This document shows positions 11,417 through 22,009 of a stretch of DNA of 64,000 nt, piece by piece; within the stretch, counting starts at the first letter, position 1, and each line of letters starts with the position of its first letter. A model generated the notes under the pieces. It ran no database searches, had not been told where the DNA came from, and was given only the letters and a program-made list of their open reading frames with translations. The stretch is taken from assembly GCA_944472155.2 (NCBI GenBank), contig OX235271.1:94191256-94255255 (forward strand), in the 5' to 3' direction. The DNA comes from Trichobilharzia szidati. Taxonomy: Eukaryota > Platyhelminthes > Trematoda > Strigeidida > Schistosomatidae. The position numbers were made by a program, and so were the translations under genes.

Positions 11417-14400
11417 AGGCCAGTGCTGTTAAAGCACTTCAGAAGGAACTGAAAGATCTCAATGAATTGCCAGTTGAGGGATTCAAGGTAATGGTATCTG
11501 AAGAGGAAAATCTTTTCGTTTGGGACGTTGCGATATTTGGGCCACCAATGACTTTATATGAAGGCGGTTATTTTAAGGTAAAGAGTCCGATTTTTGTATA
11601 TTCTTAGGCTCGATTATCTTTTCCGGATGACTATCCATATAGTCCCCCTACAATGCACTTTCTAAGTAGGATGTACCACCCCAACATATATGAAAATGGC
11701 GAGGTTTGTATATCAATTTTACATTCGCCAGGAGATGATCCCCAAAGTGGTGAACTGCCTTCGGAAAGGTGGAATCCGACACAAAATGTCAGGTTTGGTA
11801 TACAGTCACTAACTTCATATTCTTCAGGACTGTACTTTTAAGTGTAATTTCCCTATTAAATGAACCAAACATACATTCAGCCGCTCATGTTGATGCTTCA
11901 GTAGCTTATAGAAAGTGGAAGGAATCTAATGGAGTTGAGGATGAGTACGAACGCATAGTTAAGTAAGTTTTGAATTGAGATGCTTTGAAATTAGTTTGAA
12001 AATTGTCCACACAAAAAGCCCCACGTATCCTGCAATTATGGTTTTACTGGTTTATGTAGCGTAGACTATCATCATTGTTTACTGTACCACGAAAAGTGTA
12101 TTTTTGTAATCAGACTCTACAGTTTTATTGTCTCTTAAAGCGTAACCTCTAACTTGATTGTTTTATTTGTTTAAACAAACTGAGTCCTGTGTGCCACACA
12201 AAAAGTAATAGAATGATAATATAAAGATAATTTAATGGCATAAATTAGTGACGCCATCATGAACATACTTATCCAAAGCATTCAGGTAGTGGTTCTCTAC
12301 TTCATGTTACATTCAGGAAGAAAGGGAGAAGTTCCACCATGTTCATCGCTGATTGACGTCCTCAGCTATGTCCATTGACATGTCGAACCACTGATTCGAA
12401 TTACCTCTCAGACCCAACCCAAGGAGTTGTGTTGCACTAATGGATGTTAGCCTAACACAACTATCCTTCATCCCATGGTGCGACATCATGGTTTGGCCAC
12501 CCTCCAAATTCTCCTATCCATTCCCATGGATTTCAAACACTCAGCGGTATGACAGCCGCTGGGTTGATATTCGTAATTCATGTTGGTTTTTAAGCTCAGG
12601 TTTCATTTTCATGGCTTTAGTAGTTTCTGTTCTTTGGTTCCATTTATATAAGTTCCATTTACTACATGCACTGTTTCGACCAACAAAGGTTCCGTAAAAA
12701 ATTGTAGCTGGTTTTTGATTATAATTGATTTGATATGGATATGTGAAGATAGGTTTTCTGCTTAATGATCAACGCGTGTCTTGAAAACTATACATTCATT
12801 GAAAATTCGTAAAGTTCTAGTGTTGGGTTCTAGTTTTTGAAACAGGAGAATTATAAAAATCAACTACCGGAAGCTGCATTTAATTTTGTGGATATTAGTT
12901 CATGTTCTGTCGATTTTTCACATGAATAGTGAACAAACATATAAGTACAAAGCTTGATAAAGTGAATTGATTCAAGTTGCCGAAGTCCGCAACAACAAAA
13001 TCTGTAAACACAGAAAAATGGACGTTACAAAAGCCAACAAGTTAGTCGAATAAATGTTCGGAATTTCCGAGATAAATGTGTTCATTTGATTCATTGTAAT
13101 CTTGTAAGCTGTGATACGATGTTTTTAGTTTTAATGGTAGGAAAGTTAAAGCTAAATGCCAGAGAATGCATTAACAAACTTTTTTGGCTGTTTTGACGTC
13201 ATTTAAAATCTATGCGTTTTATCAAGTTACCAAAATAGGTGAATAAATACTGAATATCTTTTATTCACTTATGCAGTATCGAAGGCATAGCCGCAATAAC
13301 GTATTGTGGGTCATGAGTGTACTGACTTCCTTACAGCTCATTCTGTTGTGAGGAAGTTGAAGCTCCGGTATCTATGAGTACCAGTTTCCAAATCGTCGTG
13401 TTATTCAGATTGTTGTGGAAATTTTTCAAACTTCTGGATGTTTTCTCCAGAATTATGACCGTTCATAACTCACCTAATACCTCTAATAATTCCTAATGCG
13501 ATTCGGTTGTTGTTTTTTATCCTGTATGTCCGACAGCCGTGAGTAGTATCTGACTACTGAGCCGGCTTCATGAACATCTCGAATCATCGCTGCCCAGGTG
13601 CGGCGATCTGATGAAGAGAGTTCATGAAGTTTCATGGGAATTTGGTACGAGTGATGTCCCCAGAATCGCTCGGCCTTTTGTTTGAGAGTGCAGCTCTAGC
13701 CTTTACACACCATTTTGAATGGGGCCAGACATCCAGGACATCCAACAAGCCCTTTGTCCATACGTCTGCCGGTGAGCTCCAGTGAGCTTCATACGCCAGT
13801 CGTTGGAGGTTTGGAATCAGGGTTTAGCCATCTCCCCTAGACTGTCATCAATGACTACAGTGAGTAGGACTTCCTCAGGAGAGGCTATGTAAGACGCCCG
13901 GTCATATGGGAGCATTTCAAGAGGTGTGCGGAGGGGTGGCCAACCCGCAGCGCAAGGCACCCACCCCCGACCATCCTGAGGCTTTGGAGGCTACTACTGT
14001 CACCCTGTGCAATTTGAGAAACATAAATTTTAATAAAGGGAATCTCTATGCGTCGTTTTGTTTCGGTCAGACAACATTACTAGTGGTTTGATTATAATTA
14101 TTTTCAGTTAAAGTTGACTATCAGTGTAACAGACATGCAGTTCTCATTAGTGGTATTACACTGTAATTTATACGGTTTATTATTATTATTCCCTTGGGTT
14201 CCGAGTGGAACATAGGACTTCAACAACACATCTCCACTTTGTTCTATTCTCTGCCACCCTCTTTAGCTGCGTCCACGATTGCCCATAATCTCTCATCTCC
14301 TCCTCGCCACACCATCTCCTCCATGTCATACTCGCACCGACGACCCACTCGTCTCTTCCCATTGGGATTACGCTCTACCAATGACCTGCCTTGCGCGCGA

Positions 14401-17400
14401 CGTCGTTCGACGGCCTCCTCAACGTGTGCCCGATCCGTCTCCATTTTCTCCTACATATTTGTTGAGCAATCGGCTCTTGGTTTGTTCGTCCCCAGAGTAT
14501 CTTGTTGCTAATTCTTCCTGGACTGCCATTTGATCTTGAGTATGGAGCCAGCCAGCGAACTGGGTAACTGTTGATGAAAGTCTGCAGTCGCCTGTTGGAA
14601 ATCCTTTTCATGACACAGTGCAAGTTTCTGACCCGTATAGAAGAACTGACTGACTGACTTTACATTTGTGTTGAAAATCCGAATCTTGTACTTTATGCTG
14701 GTTGAGTGCAGAAGATTTCCAAACTGGTTTCAGGTTGATGAAGGTGTATTTTGACTTTCCAGTTCTGGCTTTAACATCTCCAACGGTTCCGCCTGTGGTT
14801 GAAACCGTGCTTCCTGGTGAGATAAGTGAAGGAGCTAACCTCTGTTAAGTCTCTCCCGTTGATGGTGATTGGTGCTGGTTGTTGTCACTGTTGGTGTTGG
14901 TTGGTTGTCTTCATCACCTCCGTCTTCTCTATGTTCACCTGCAGTCCTGTCTTCGCTGCCTGCCTCTTCTGCCAGTTTGTTGATTTTCACCTGCAAGTGT
15001 TCGAGTTTGTGCGAGAGTATACATAAATCATCTGCGAAATCCAGATCTAGAGTCTTCTTATCCGTCAGCCCAACATATTCCTGTCTTCTCACTCCCAGTG
15101 CACAGTCTGACGCATAATCCAACCCACCACAATTAAGAATATCATTGGTGATAATAGGCAGCCAGCTTGTCTTACTCCTGCATTGAATTCAAATGCTTCG
15201 CTGAGTTTTCTGTTGTGGATCACCTGACACGTGTCATTGTCATATAGCCATCTGTTGAATGAGGTTGGTAAAGACTTGGGCAGTGCACGCTATAGTGTTG
15301 AAGCAGTTTCTTAATTACTTCTCGGTAAACGCTGCGCTTTCGAAGGTCCTCTCGAAGTTGATGAAGTTGAGATACAGGTTTGACTGCCATTCTTTGTTTT
15401 GTTCTGTGAAGATGATGTGTAGAGTTGTAATTTGATCAGCACATGATTTGCCTTTCCTGAATCCAGCTTGATCGCATTCGAAATTTCTGCTTTCGTTAGA
15501 GTATTGATGTCCACCGGCAGGCAGTTCTATGCGTGCTTTCAGTAGTGGTATTTCTGAACGAGTTGCAGTTGATGGTCGATTCAAGAGTCCTTTAAAGTGA
15601 TCAGCCCATTGTGTCATTTGTTTCTTCTCCTTGGTAATCAGGTCCCCTCGAACATGTTTTATTGGTTTCGTCATCTTGGTTGATCTCTTCCCGGATCCAG
15701 ATAGACCTGATTATCTGATATAATATTCTGAGGTCTCTTACCTGCCGCCTGCGTGTTCTGCTTCAGTTGCCGGCCAGTGTGCTGTAGAATTGTCTTTTGT
15801 CTTTCCCAGCACTCTTCTTCACTTCCTTATTCTCTGCAGTGTACATTGAACTCAGCTTCTCCTTGTTGTGCATCTTTGCACTGAGTCATCTTTTCTTTCA
15901 CCATCCTCCTCTCCTCGATTAGCTTCCAGGTAGGTGTCTTTGAGAGCCATTCCTTATCTTGTCTTTTCTCTTCTTTCTTCCTAGAACAGTTGTACACGTT
16001 TCCTTGAATATCGCCTTCATAGAGTTCAACTGTTTTCCACTCAGGTTTCCTCAGTAATGCCACGTAGTGTCTCCGACTATGCTCTAATCTGATCTGTAGT
16101 GAAGGTATCCCTTGTAGTTTTGTCCTTCAGTTTCTGAATATTGAACTTTAATTACAGTGGCTTATCTCCAGTTGCTCTGAAGGATTTCAGCTTCACCTTG
16201 TAGGTAGGTTCTTTGAACTATATGATGGTGTGAGCCCACATCTACTTCCTTTCTCGACTTTGTGTCCAGCAGGCTGACTGCGTCTCCACTTCCTTGAGCA
16301 GCATTTATATGAAGTTTATCTGGTTTGTGGTGTGTCCGTCAGGCGAAATCCATGTTGCTTTGTGTATATCTTTATGCTTGTACACGCTGCCTCCGATCAT
16401 CAAATCATTGAAAGTGCAGAAGTTTGCAAAGAGTTCTCCTTTCTCATTCATTTCCTCGAGTGAGAGGCTCTCGACCCATGATGAGTTCTCTTCCTGTATT
16501 GCCTGCTCCCAGTTTGGCATTCATATCGCCCATAAGGATTTTGATGTCACCATTTGGGATATTGTCCTTTACTGTTTGTAGTTGTCTGTAACAATCTCCC
16601 TTCTCTTGTTCCGCGTTGTTTGTAGCACTGTGCGTAGCATTGGATAATTGTAACATTCCTTCCTTCCTTTTGAGTTAAATCTTGCTGTCATGATCCTCGA
16701 TGGTATTGGTTCCCACTGCATTAGAGCTTTGGCTACTGTTGATGACATCGTGATAGCTACTCACTGCCTCAGTGTGCTCGTGATTGTCGTTTAGGTGACT
16801 GAAGTAGATCACTGACTCACCAACTGACAGTTATATTAGCCCATATCCATTCTATCTGCTCTCGCAGATACCCAGCACTTCTATGCCATATCTTCTCATT
16901 TATTTGGCTACCTAGGCAGCCTTCCCAGCTGACTTCGTACATTGTGCGTGTATTCCACGTCCCTATTCTTATTCTCGCTTTCATCGAGAGAAGACACATC
17001 GGCTGACTGACTAGCTTTCCGAAGGCTTTCACCAGTCCACTTTGTCATTTCGCCTCTTCGATTCCAGCGACAAATAAGTTTGCTTTTAATATCTCTTGTA
17101 TTTTTAGTACTTTCTTTGTGTGTTAAAGTTCCCGTAGCAGTTTGATTGGTTTTGTGGTGTAGGGTTGCTAGCCCCACGCCAGACCCTCTCTCTTTACGCG
17201 GGCTTGGGACCGGCTATAAAACTAACAAGCTAGTGAACTAGGCAAGGTTAATTTATACGGTTTAGAGTGTATTATGCATTATTTGTGTTCATTACCCTAG
17301 TGAATATTTCTATATTTTAGATCACTTGTTATAGCAACTCATGAAGAGGCTAAGAAGGATGGTGTAACTGTTCCAACAACTGTCGAAGAGTATTGTGTGA

Positions 17401-17732
17401 GTGGTAAATCAAGTTCAAGAGCATTTTGCCATCAATCTGGCGACTTAGACGGTTTGTCTGATTATGGTGACGACGAGTATTATGGCTCTGATGGAGATGA
17501 TGAAGATGAAGGCTTGCTTACAGATACGAATGAAGATCAAAAATCAGCATTTACGGGTGAATGTTCTCAGGCGTCCAAAACTGATTCTACAGCGCATGAA
17601 CCTCACTCGAGTAAATCAGAAAATGTCCTGAAAACCACATTACATTCATCATCAGTAAACCCAAGTGAATCTTCGAGAGTTATCGATCATCGGATATCAG
17701 GTGAATGCAATCGTGTGACTTCTCCGAGTTAG
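11404..17732 (+). CDS. UBE2R: Ubiquitin-conjugating enzyme E2, CDC34/UBE2R type (4 exons)
   Basis: Exons: 11404-11577, 11608-11792, 11828-11962 and 17321-17732, giving 301 codons plus stop. All three introns are GT-AG, with phases 0, 2 and 2. Family knowledge: CDC34/UBE2R charges ubiquitin on a cysteine and works with SCF-type cullin-RING ligases to build mainly Lys48 chains on proteins such as cell-cycle regulators. Seen here: UBC fold residues about 8-165, HPN motif 82-84, catalytic Cys92 in GEVCISILH, the CDC34-specific acidic insertion DDPQSGELPSERW at 101-113, and NVRTVLLSVISLLNEPN. After the fold comes the conserved VPTTVEEYC (182-190), then an acidic tail (about 206-236) and a Ser-rich extension. 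Vertebrate UBE2R2 has 238 residues, so this tail is longer. The start was chosen because it matches the family N-terminus and has A at -3. All key residues are present. Whether the locus encodes the R1 or R2 equivalent is not meaningful outside vertebrates. Confidence 0.95.
11578..11607 (+). other. Micro-intron 1 (30 bp) of the E2 gene
   Basis: GTAAAG...TTCTTAG, phase 0, after the codons for GGYFK. Removing it restores the family sequence GGYFKARLSFPDDYPYSPP. Very small 5' introns are a known feature of schistosome genes. Confidence 0.9.
11793..11827 (+). other. Micro-intron 2 (35 bp) of the E2 gene
   Basis: GTTTGG...TTCTTCAG splits the Arg codon of NPTQNVRTVLL (phase 2). Read-through would break the invariant NVRT segment, so splicing is required. 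Confidence 0.9.
13560..13900 (-). pseudogene. LINE-like C-terminal fragment, minus strand
   Basis: A minus-strand frame reads KLHELSSSDRRTWAAMIRD and VHEAGSVVRYYSRLSD near 13,545-13,640. The 'W...IRDV.EA' pattern resembles the C-terminus of schistosome LINE polyproteins. The adjoining GC-richer sequence up to about 13,990 probably belongs to the same repeat. No RT motifs are visible. Confidence 0.35.
14164..14179. repeat. Target-site duplication, left copy (LINE in intron 3)
   Basis: TAATTTATACGGTTTA, identical to 17,249-17,264 on the other side of the LINE. Confidence 0.85.
14840..15680 (-). pseudogene. Reverse transcriptase domain of the intronic LINE
   Basis: Minus-strand pieces: QAGFRKGKSCADQITTL (RT motif 1-2 region), LYLNFINFERTFESA (motif A, with the catalytic Asp of FEKAFDS altered to Glu), and LDLDFADDLCILSH (motif C, catalytic Asp pair intact). 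Frameshifts separate these, and the motif A change alone should abolish activity. Confidence 0.8.
16300..17010 (-). pseudogene. APE-type endonuclease domain of the intronic LINE
   Basis: Minus-strand pieces: RIRIGTWNTRTMYE (about 16,940-16,985), the first conserved block of AP-like endonucleases; ILMGDMNAKLGAG (about 16,500-16,550), the central catalytic GD-N block; and KATWISPDGHTTNQINFI (about 16,300-16,355), the C-terminal block, with Asn where the family has Asp in the QIDFI motif. The domain is split over at least three frames. Confidence 0.8.
17249..17264. repeat. Target-site duplication, right copy (LINE in intron 3)
   Basis: TAATTTATACGGTTTA, identical to 14,164-14,179. Confidence 0.85.
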
Positions 17733-18467
17733 TTGATACTTTATAACTCTGGGTTTTCACTGACTTTAATTTTCTGTAATATTATTTCTTAATATTTTGT
17801 TTACTTTGGAACGAAAGATATTTTTGATCTCAGAACAGATACAGTTGAATTCTGTGAAATTTATGATTTTTTTTGATTTATAGTTACTACTAGTCTATTG
17901 TCCAAATTTCTTTCTTTTGTGTTCTATTATGTGAAAAGTATTTGACAAAGATTATTGATATGGTAAAAATTCAAGTCCATATATTTGCAATACTTTGTTT
18001 ATAATGATTACTGTTACCGCTGCTGTTGCAGTTGCTTTTGCAGATATTTTTCTCTTCTTTTGTTTCACAATTACTAGATTTCAAGTCTTGTACACATTTC
18101 TCTTACACATAGACTTTTATGTTGGTCTTCCATTGTCCCCCTAAACCAGTAGTAGTCTTTAATCAACTCTTTGTACAAAATATTTCATGTTTTTTCTTTT
18201 TTACATATTCATGTTGTCTTGTTTACTCTAACTCCTCCTTAGTCATGAAATAAAGCACTGTTAACTTTAGCAGTTAATATGTATGCTTTTGGTTCAGTTT
18301 TTAAAATCATTTCCTTCTTTTAATTAATATATGTGAATATATTATCTCCAAAAAAAATGAATATCTCAGCAGTGGAATTGTTAACTTTGTTTCAGTTGCG
18401 TCAGGGAAGTAATCTGCATTTCTGTTTATATATGTACTGGTAATTATATTGATCAAATCAAAGTGTG
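17733..18467. other. 3' UTR of the E2 gene and short spacer
   Basis: AT-rich, no open frame. The first ~500 bp up to the polyadenylation signal at 18,249 is the likely 3' untranslated region. Confidence 0.5.
18249..18254 (+). terminator. Candidate polyadenylation signal of the E2 gene
   Basis: AATAAA, 517 bp after the stop codon and before the PLE insertion at 18,481. Earlier AATAAA-like hexamers are not evident in the 3' region. Confidence 0.45.
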
Positions 18468-18554
18468 GGGTATTATATTAGAGAAGATTTGTAGCTCAAG
18501 TGGATGATTTGCAATTAGTTGTGTTCTCTGAGCTGGTTAGTTTAATTGCGGAGC

Positions 18555-18581
18555 TTTCGTCGTCCTTCTGGACATCGTCAG
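18555..18581 (-). ncRNA. Hammerhead-like core in PLE terminal repeat (minus copy)
   Basis: Mirror copy: CUGACGA, stem GUCC-AGAA-GGAC, GAAA. The variable core position differs from the plus copy (C instead of A), which the hammerhead consensus CUGANGA tolerates. Confidence 0.4.
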
Positions 18582-18677
18582 CGCAAGTTTTAGCATAAAA
18601 TGAACTGATTTAAATTCTCCATGAATGATAGAATTGCGTCTCCCAGTAACCATCTTTACATATGTATTGATCATTTT

Positions 18678-19055
18678 CTATTGACTTGGAATGGAAACTT
18701 TCTCGTCACATGATTTACTTTTTATTAGTTGGTATATTTCGTCTATATTAACGTGTTTGTTGATTGCATTTTCGTTTGAGTACCAGGCTTCTAGGAATTC
18801 TCTGGCACTTCTGGTGTTTCCTCTGCTGAAAATTTCGACAGTATCCCAGTCAAACTGATGTCCATAATTATCTATATGCATTGATATGAAAGAATATATA
18901 TCATGTATTTTCACAGATAATTTGTGTTCTTGGATTCTGATTCGAAGGGGACGCCCACTTTGGCCGATGTAATGTCTGTTACAGTTCATACAATTTATTT
19001 TGTAAATGGTATTAATTTTATCATCTTTTTCTGTTGAATCTTTCGATATGCACAA
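18678..19055 (-). pseudogene. GIY-YIG endonuclease domain of a PLE
   Basis: About 125 codons. CMNCNRHYIGQSGRPLRIRI has the Cys pair and YIG motif typical of PLE endonucleases, followed by a C-terminal part (IYSFISMHIDNYGHQFDW...FLEAWY) that resembles the GIY-YIG domain of PLEs with 'REFLEAWYS' ends. The frame stops upstream (left end of the connector), so the polyprotein is broken. Confidence 0.8.
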
Positions 19056-19145
19056 TATCGAATTAAGTAGTTGTGTTGTCTGGCTTGTGTGCTATATCTA
19101 TTTCAAACGCTTACAATACTCTAGCTGTAATTTCAAAGGTATTTT

Positions 19146-19331
19146 TTATATATATGATAGGATGAATTTTCTTGTAGTCTTTGATAATGGTTTCTTGTTG
19201 ATGTTGTGACTCGATTTTAAACACTTTTTGATGAAATTGTGAGGATATCCATTCATTTTGAAGACCGTTTGTAGGTATTTTTCTTCCATTCTTTTCAACT
19301 TTAGAGTGCTACAATGTGTTTGAAAAGACAT
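19146..19331 (-). pseudogene. PLE RT-endonuclease connector fragment
   Basis: NGYPHNFIKKCLKSSHNINK corresponds to the 'NGYP..FI.K.M' connector between RT and endonuclease in PLEs (compare NGYPEKFIDKNM near 35,700). A stop separates it from the GIY-YIG frame. Confidence 0.65.
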
Positions 19332-19556
19332 GATATATATTCTTTCATGTCAATGCATATAGATAATTATGGACATCAGTTTGACTGGGATACTGTCGAA
19401 ATATTCAGCAGAGGAAACACCAGAAGTGCCAGAGAATTCCTAGAAGCCTGGTACTCAAACGAAAATGCAATCAACAAACACGTTAATATAGACGAAATAT
19501 ACCAACTAATAAAAAGTAAATCATGTGACGAGAAAGTTTCCATTCCAAGTCAATAG
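19314..19556 (+). pseudogene. Inverted duplicate of the GIY-YIG C-terminal part
   Basis: Encodes nearly the same 75 residues as 18,678-18,905 on the opposite strand (DIYSFMSMHIDNYGHQ...DEKVSIPSQ), one residue different by eye. It lacks the YIG core and cannot be a functional nuclease. Confidence 0.8.
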
Positions 19557-19666
19557 AAAATGATCAATACATATGTAAGTCGACTACCCGTCACGAAGAT
19601 GTTAAACAAGGGGACGCAATTCTATCATTCATGGAGAATTTAAATCAATTCATTTTATGCTAAAAC

Positions 19667-19705
19667 TTGCTCTGAAGATGTTGTCCAGAAGGACGACGAA
19701 AGCTC
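19667..19705 (+). ncRNA. Hammerhead-like core in PLE terminal repeat (plus copy)
   Basis: CUGAAGA (19,672-19,678), a possible stem GUUGUCC/GGACGAC with loop AGAA, then GAAA (19,698-19,701). This is the conserved core order of a hammerhead. Hammerheads in PLE terminal repeats are known from the literature. I could not define stem III or the cleavage site. Confidence 0.4.
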
Positions 19706-20069
19706 CGCAATTAAACCAACCAGCTCAGAGAACACAACTAATTGGGGGGTGGGTATTATGTTAATATTCATTAATTCTTGATTAAAACTCCTGTGTCGTT
19801 TATCTGAAGTCCATGTAAATGGCTTATGGATCCACTCTATTTCTTAATGGCTTCGTTAGGAAATTATATAGGAAAATTGGGCATATTTATGTCATGTTAT
19901 GGCAGAACGAGATTCCTTGACACCAACATACTTGATGAACAGATGTTTCTTTGACAGTAATTTTTACGAACTGACAATTAAAAAGTTACTGAAAATCTGG
20001 GAAATGTTAATTAACAATTTTATTTTAATATAAAGCTCAAGCGAAATAATCTGGGTTAAACAAACCGTC

Positions 20070-20475
20070 TTGCGAGAACCCTATGCATCATCATCGGATA
20101 AAGTCGAGAATGACAGTCAACTGTATACCTCAATTTTATTAACCTTAAGAAGTCCTCTGATAGCGTCGACCGCGAGGTGATTTTTGTAACTGCTTCAACA
20201 TTACTAGGTGCAGTGTTGCGGACATTCTTAGACTAACAGCTATACGATGATGCTGCATGCCAAACGATTCACAGCGGAAAGCTCACAAAAGTGTGTGAAT
20301 TGCTGTTAGACGTAAGACAAGGCTGCCTACTGTCACTGTGATATTCCCAATTATGGTGGATTGAATCATGCAACCGAACGTGGGATGTGAAATGACTGGT
20401 ATCCCTTGGACCGATTAAAAGACCCATTTGAAGATGATTAATTTTTCGAGTCTCACAAACTCAGACACCCACTCC
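20070..20475 (+). pseudogene. LINE family A reverse transcriptase fragment
   Basis: Plus-strand translation VYLNFINLKKSSDSVDREV is motif A (FIDFEKAFDSVDREV in the 57.2-kb copy), followed by ACQTIHSGKLTKV and DVRQGCLLSL (motif B). Stops and changes show it is old. Both ends are lost. Confidence 0.7.
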
Positions 20476-20744
20476 TTTTAGTCTTTTCACTGTCCGAACT
20501 GCCTTTTCGGTATTTTTAAGGCCCCAGGAAAGTTGGTCTTAGAATATATGGTTCTCTGGATTATTGCGACAAACAAGGTAAATAAATACCGTAGAGCTGG
20601 TTACTGTCGGTCGGGAACTTCGTCCACATAAATAAACTAACCTCTCAAAATGATTTTTTGATTTTTGATTACAGCTTGATTCCACACTGTATTTTTTTGT
20701 ATAGGTATGGAATTTTCAGCATATGATATCGGTAGCCCAAATTT

Positions 20745-20840
20745 ACAGGCCGACCATAGGTATCGGGTGTGCGTCTGCAGGGGATCGAACCCCGGACCAT
20801 GTGCATGGTCGGCGAGAGTCCTAACCGCTGTATCTAGCCA
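20745..20840 (-). repeat. tRNA-like SINE head
   Basis: On the minus strand: an A-box-like region followed by 'GACCATGCACATGGTC' and a perfect B box GGGGTTCGATCCCC. The same block occurs in the SINE at 63.6 kb, so the two belong to one family. The cloverleaf is incomplete, so it is not called a tRNA gene. Confidence 0.65.
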
Positions 20841-21329
20841 GTTAATTATTTCATAAATAGGACGGTCATCTGACCTAGTTTTGTGTTTCCTGCTGATCAA
20901 TATGTGCTGCTTGGTACCAAATTGCAGCGCTTCACAGTATCGAGTGAAGTAATCTAGTGACTGTATTGCAAACTCTATCAGCATACGGATTAGCGCTAAA
21001 AACTTGTGAACAGTATCTATCATTATTTCTATATGAAAGCGATTTCATCATATTTACAGTTCAAGTGTCTTTAGGCATGTATCGCTTGATCAATCAATGA
21101 TCAAATACTACAGAAAACAAAAAGAACAACTATTAGTAAAGAATACCATGAATCCATTTCATTTCACAGGTTTTCTCCATTTGCGTATAACCTGTAACAG
21201 TTTGATAAAATGAGTGTTAATACACCTTCAACGTACTCTTGTTCATCGATAGGAATCAGTCCTCCAGTGACAGAAAACATACGAATGATAAGTCATCTTA
21301 AAGTATTACAATGTTATATATATATATAT

Positions 21330-21955
21330 ATGCCAAGGGAGGGATAATGATTGTACGAACTTCTTTTGAATGCATAGTTTAGGTTTAATAGTTAGAATGC
21401 CTATCGCCTCAGCTGTGTGCAGTAGACGAATACGAAGTTTATTGGAAAGATTCGTTGGGATACGATGAATTACTTTGAAAGCTCTCGTTTTCTCGACTAC
21501 ATGACCACTATGAATTAAATGGTGACTTATCAAGTGATATTTTATTCCAGAGACTTTCCAGGAGTATACGGAGAACGTTTTACGCAGCATACCTATGTTT
21601 GTCATTCTCTAGCCGACGAATGATTCGGACGCAAACGAAGGATAAGCTAGATAGTTTTACCACATCTATGTGTATTTATCAATTCAACTGCCCCTGTGTT
21701 GGGCGTACTACTAGACAGCCTAGCCAACGTGCTAGTGAATATCTGCCATCGTGGTTTGGCAAAGGAAAGACAAAAACAATCCGTAGCTCAATTTTGTCAC
21801 ATTTAATTGATAGTGGTCATGTAGTGGAGAAAACGAGAGCTTTCAAAGTAATTCATCGTATCCCACCGAATCTTTCCAATAGACTTCGTATTCGTCTACT
21901 GCACACAGCTGAGGCGATAGGCATTCTAACTATTATATATATAATATTAAACAAT
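21330..21955. mobile_element. PLE C-terminal ends in inverted arrangement
   Basis: Minus half (21,330-21,600) and plus half (21,600-21,955) both encode the PLE C-terminal segment HVVEKTRAFKVIHRIP..LSN(K/R)LRIRLLHTAEAIGI. The plus half also has MCIYQFNCPC and a degraded YIG region (CVGRTTRQPSQRASEYLPSW). The two halves meet head-to-head near 21,600. AT dinucleotide runs sit at both outer edges. Confidence 0.75.
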
Positions 21956-22009
21956 CTGAAGTCTAAAATGTAAAACAAATAACAGGGCAATCTACTTCAC
22001 TTGATTATA

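Larger units (their letters stand above)
14180..17248 (-). mobile_element. Full-length RTE-type LINE (family A), antisense in intron 3
   Basis: A 3,069-bp element between perfect 16-bp TSDs. On the minus strand the order is: short 5' leader, APE-type endonuclease, reverse transcriptase, C-terminal domain with RRKWRRIGHTLRRPSNDVA, and a 3' end with an (AAT)n tail, typical of the RTE clade. Stops and frameshifts break the single ORF in many places, so it is dead. The same 3' end recurs at 40.9, 43.5, 46.5, 49.5, 56.4, 57.2 and 61.8 kb, making it the commonest LINE here. It resembles schistosome SR2/Perere-3-type elements; the exact family name needs a database match. Confidence 0.9.
11963..17320 (+). 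other. Intron 3 (5,358 bp) of the E2 gene
   Basis: Donor GTAAGT after GTTAA, acceptor TATATTTTAG, phase 2. It joins EYERIV-K to SLVIATHEEAKKDGV, matching the family order. About 60% of the intron is one antisense LINE (14,180-17,248); a second LINE-like fragment lies at 13,560-13,900. The rest, 11,970-13,540, shows nothing recognisable. Confidence 0.9.
18481..19750 (-). mobile_element. Penelope-like element with inverted partial copy
   Basis: Minus-strand PLE 3' portion (19,326 down to 18,481) joined head-to-head to a plus-strand copy of its own last ~420 bp (19,327-19,750). The whole is bounded by a 13-bp TSD with one mismatch (GGGTATTATATTA at 18,468-18,480; GGGTATTATGTTA at 19,751-19,763), so it inserted as one unit. 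The minus copy encodes an RT-connector segment (NGYPHNFIKKC) and a GIY-YIG domain. Confidence 0.8.

Noticed and set aside
14194..14623. Several overlapping open frames on both strands
   Set aside because: They are frames of the antisense LINE C-terminal domain. Only the minus-strand RRKWRRIGHTLRRP frame is real LINE coding sequence.
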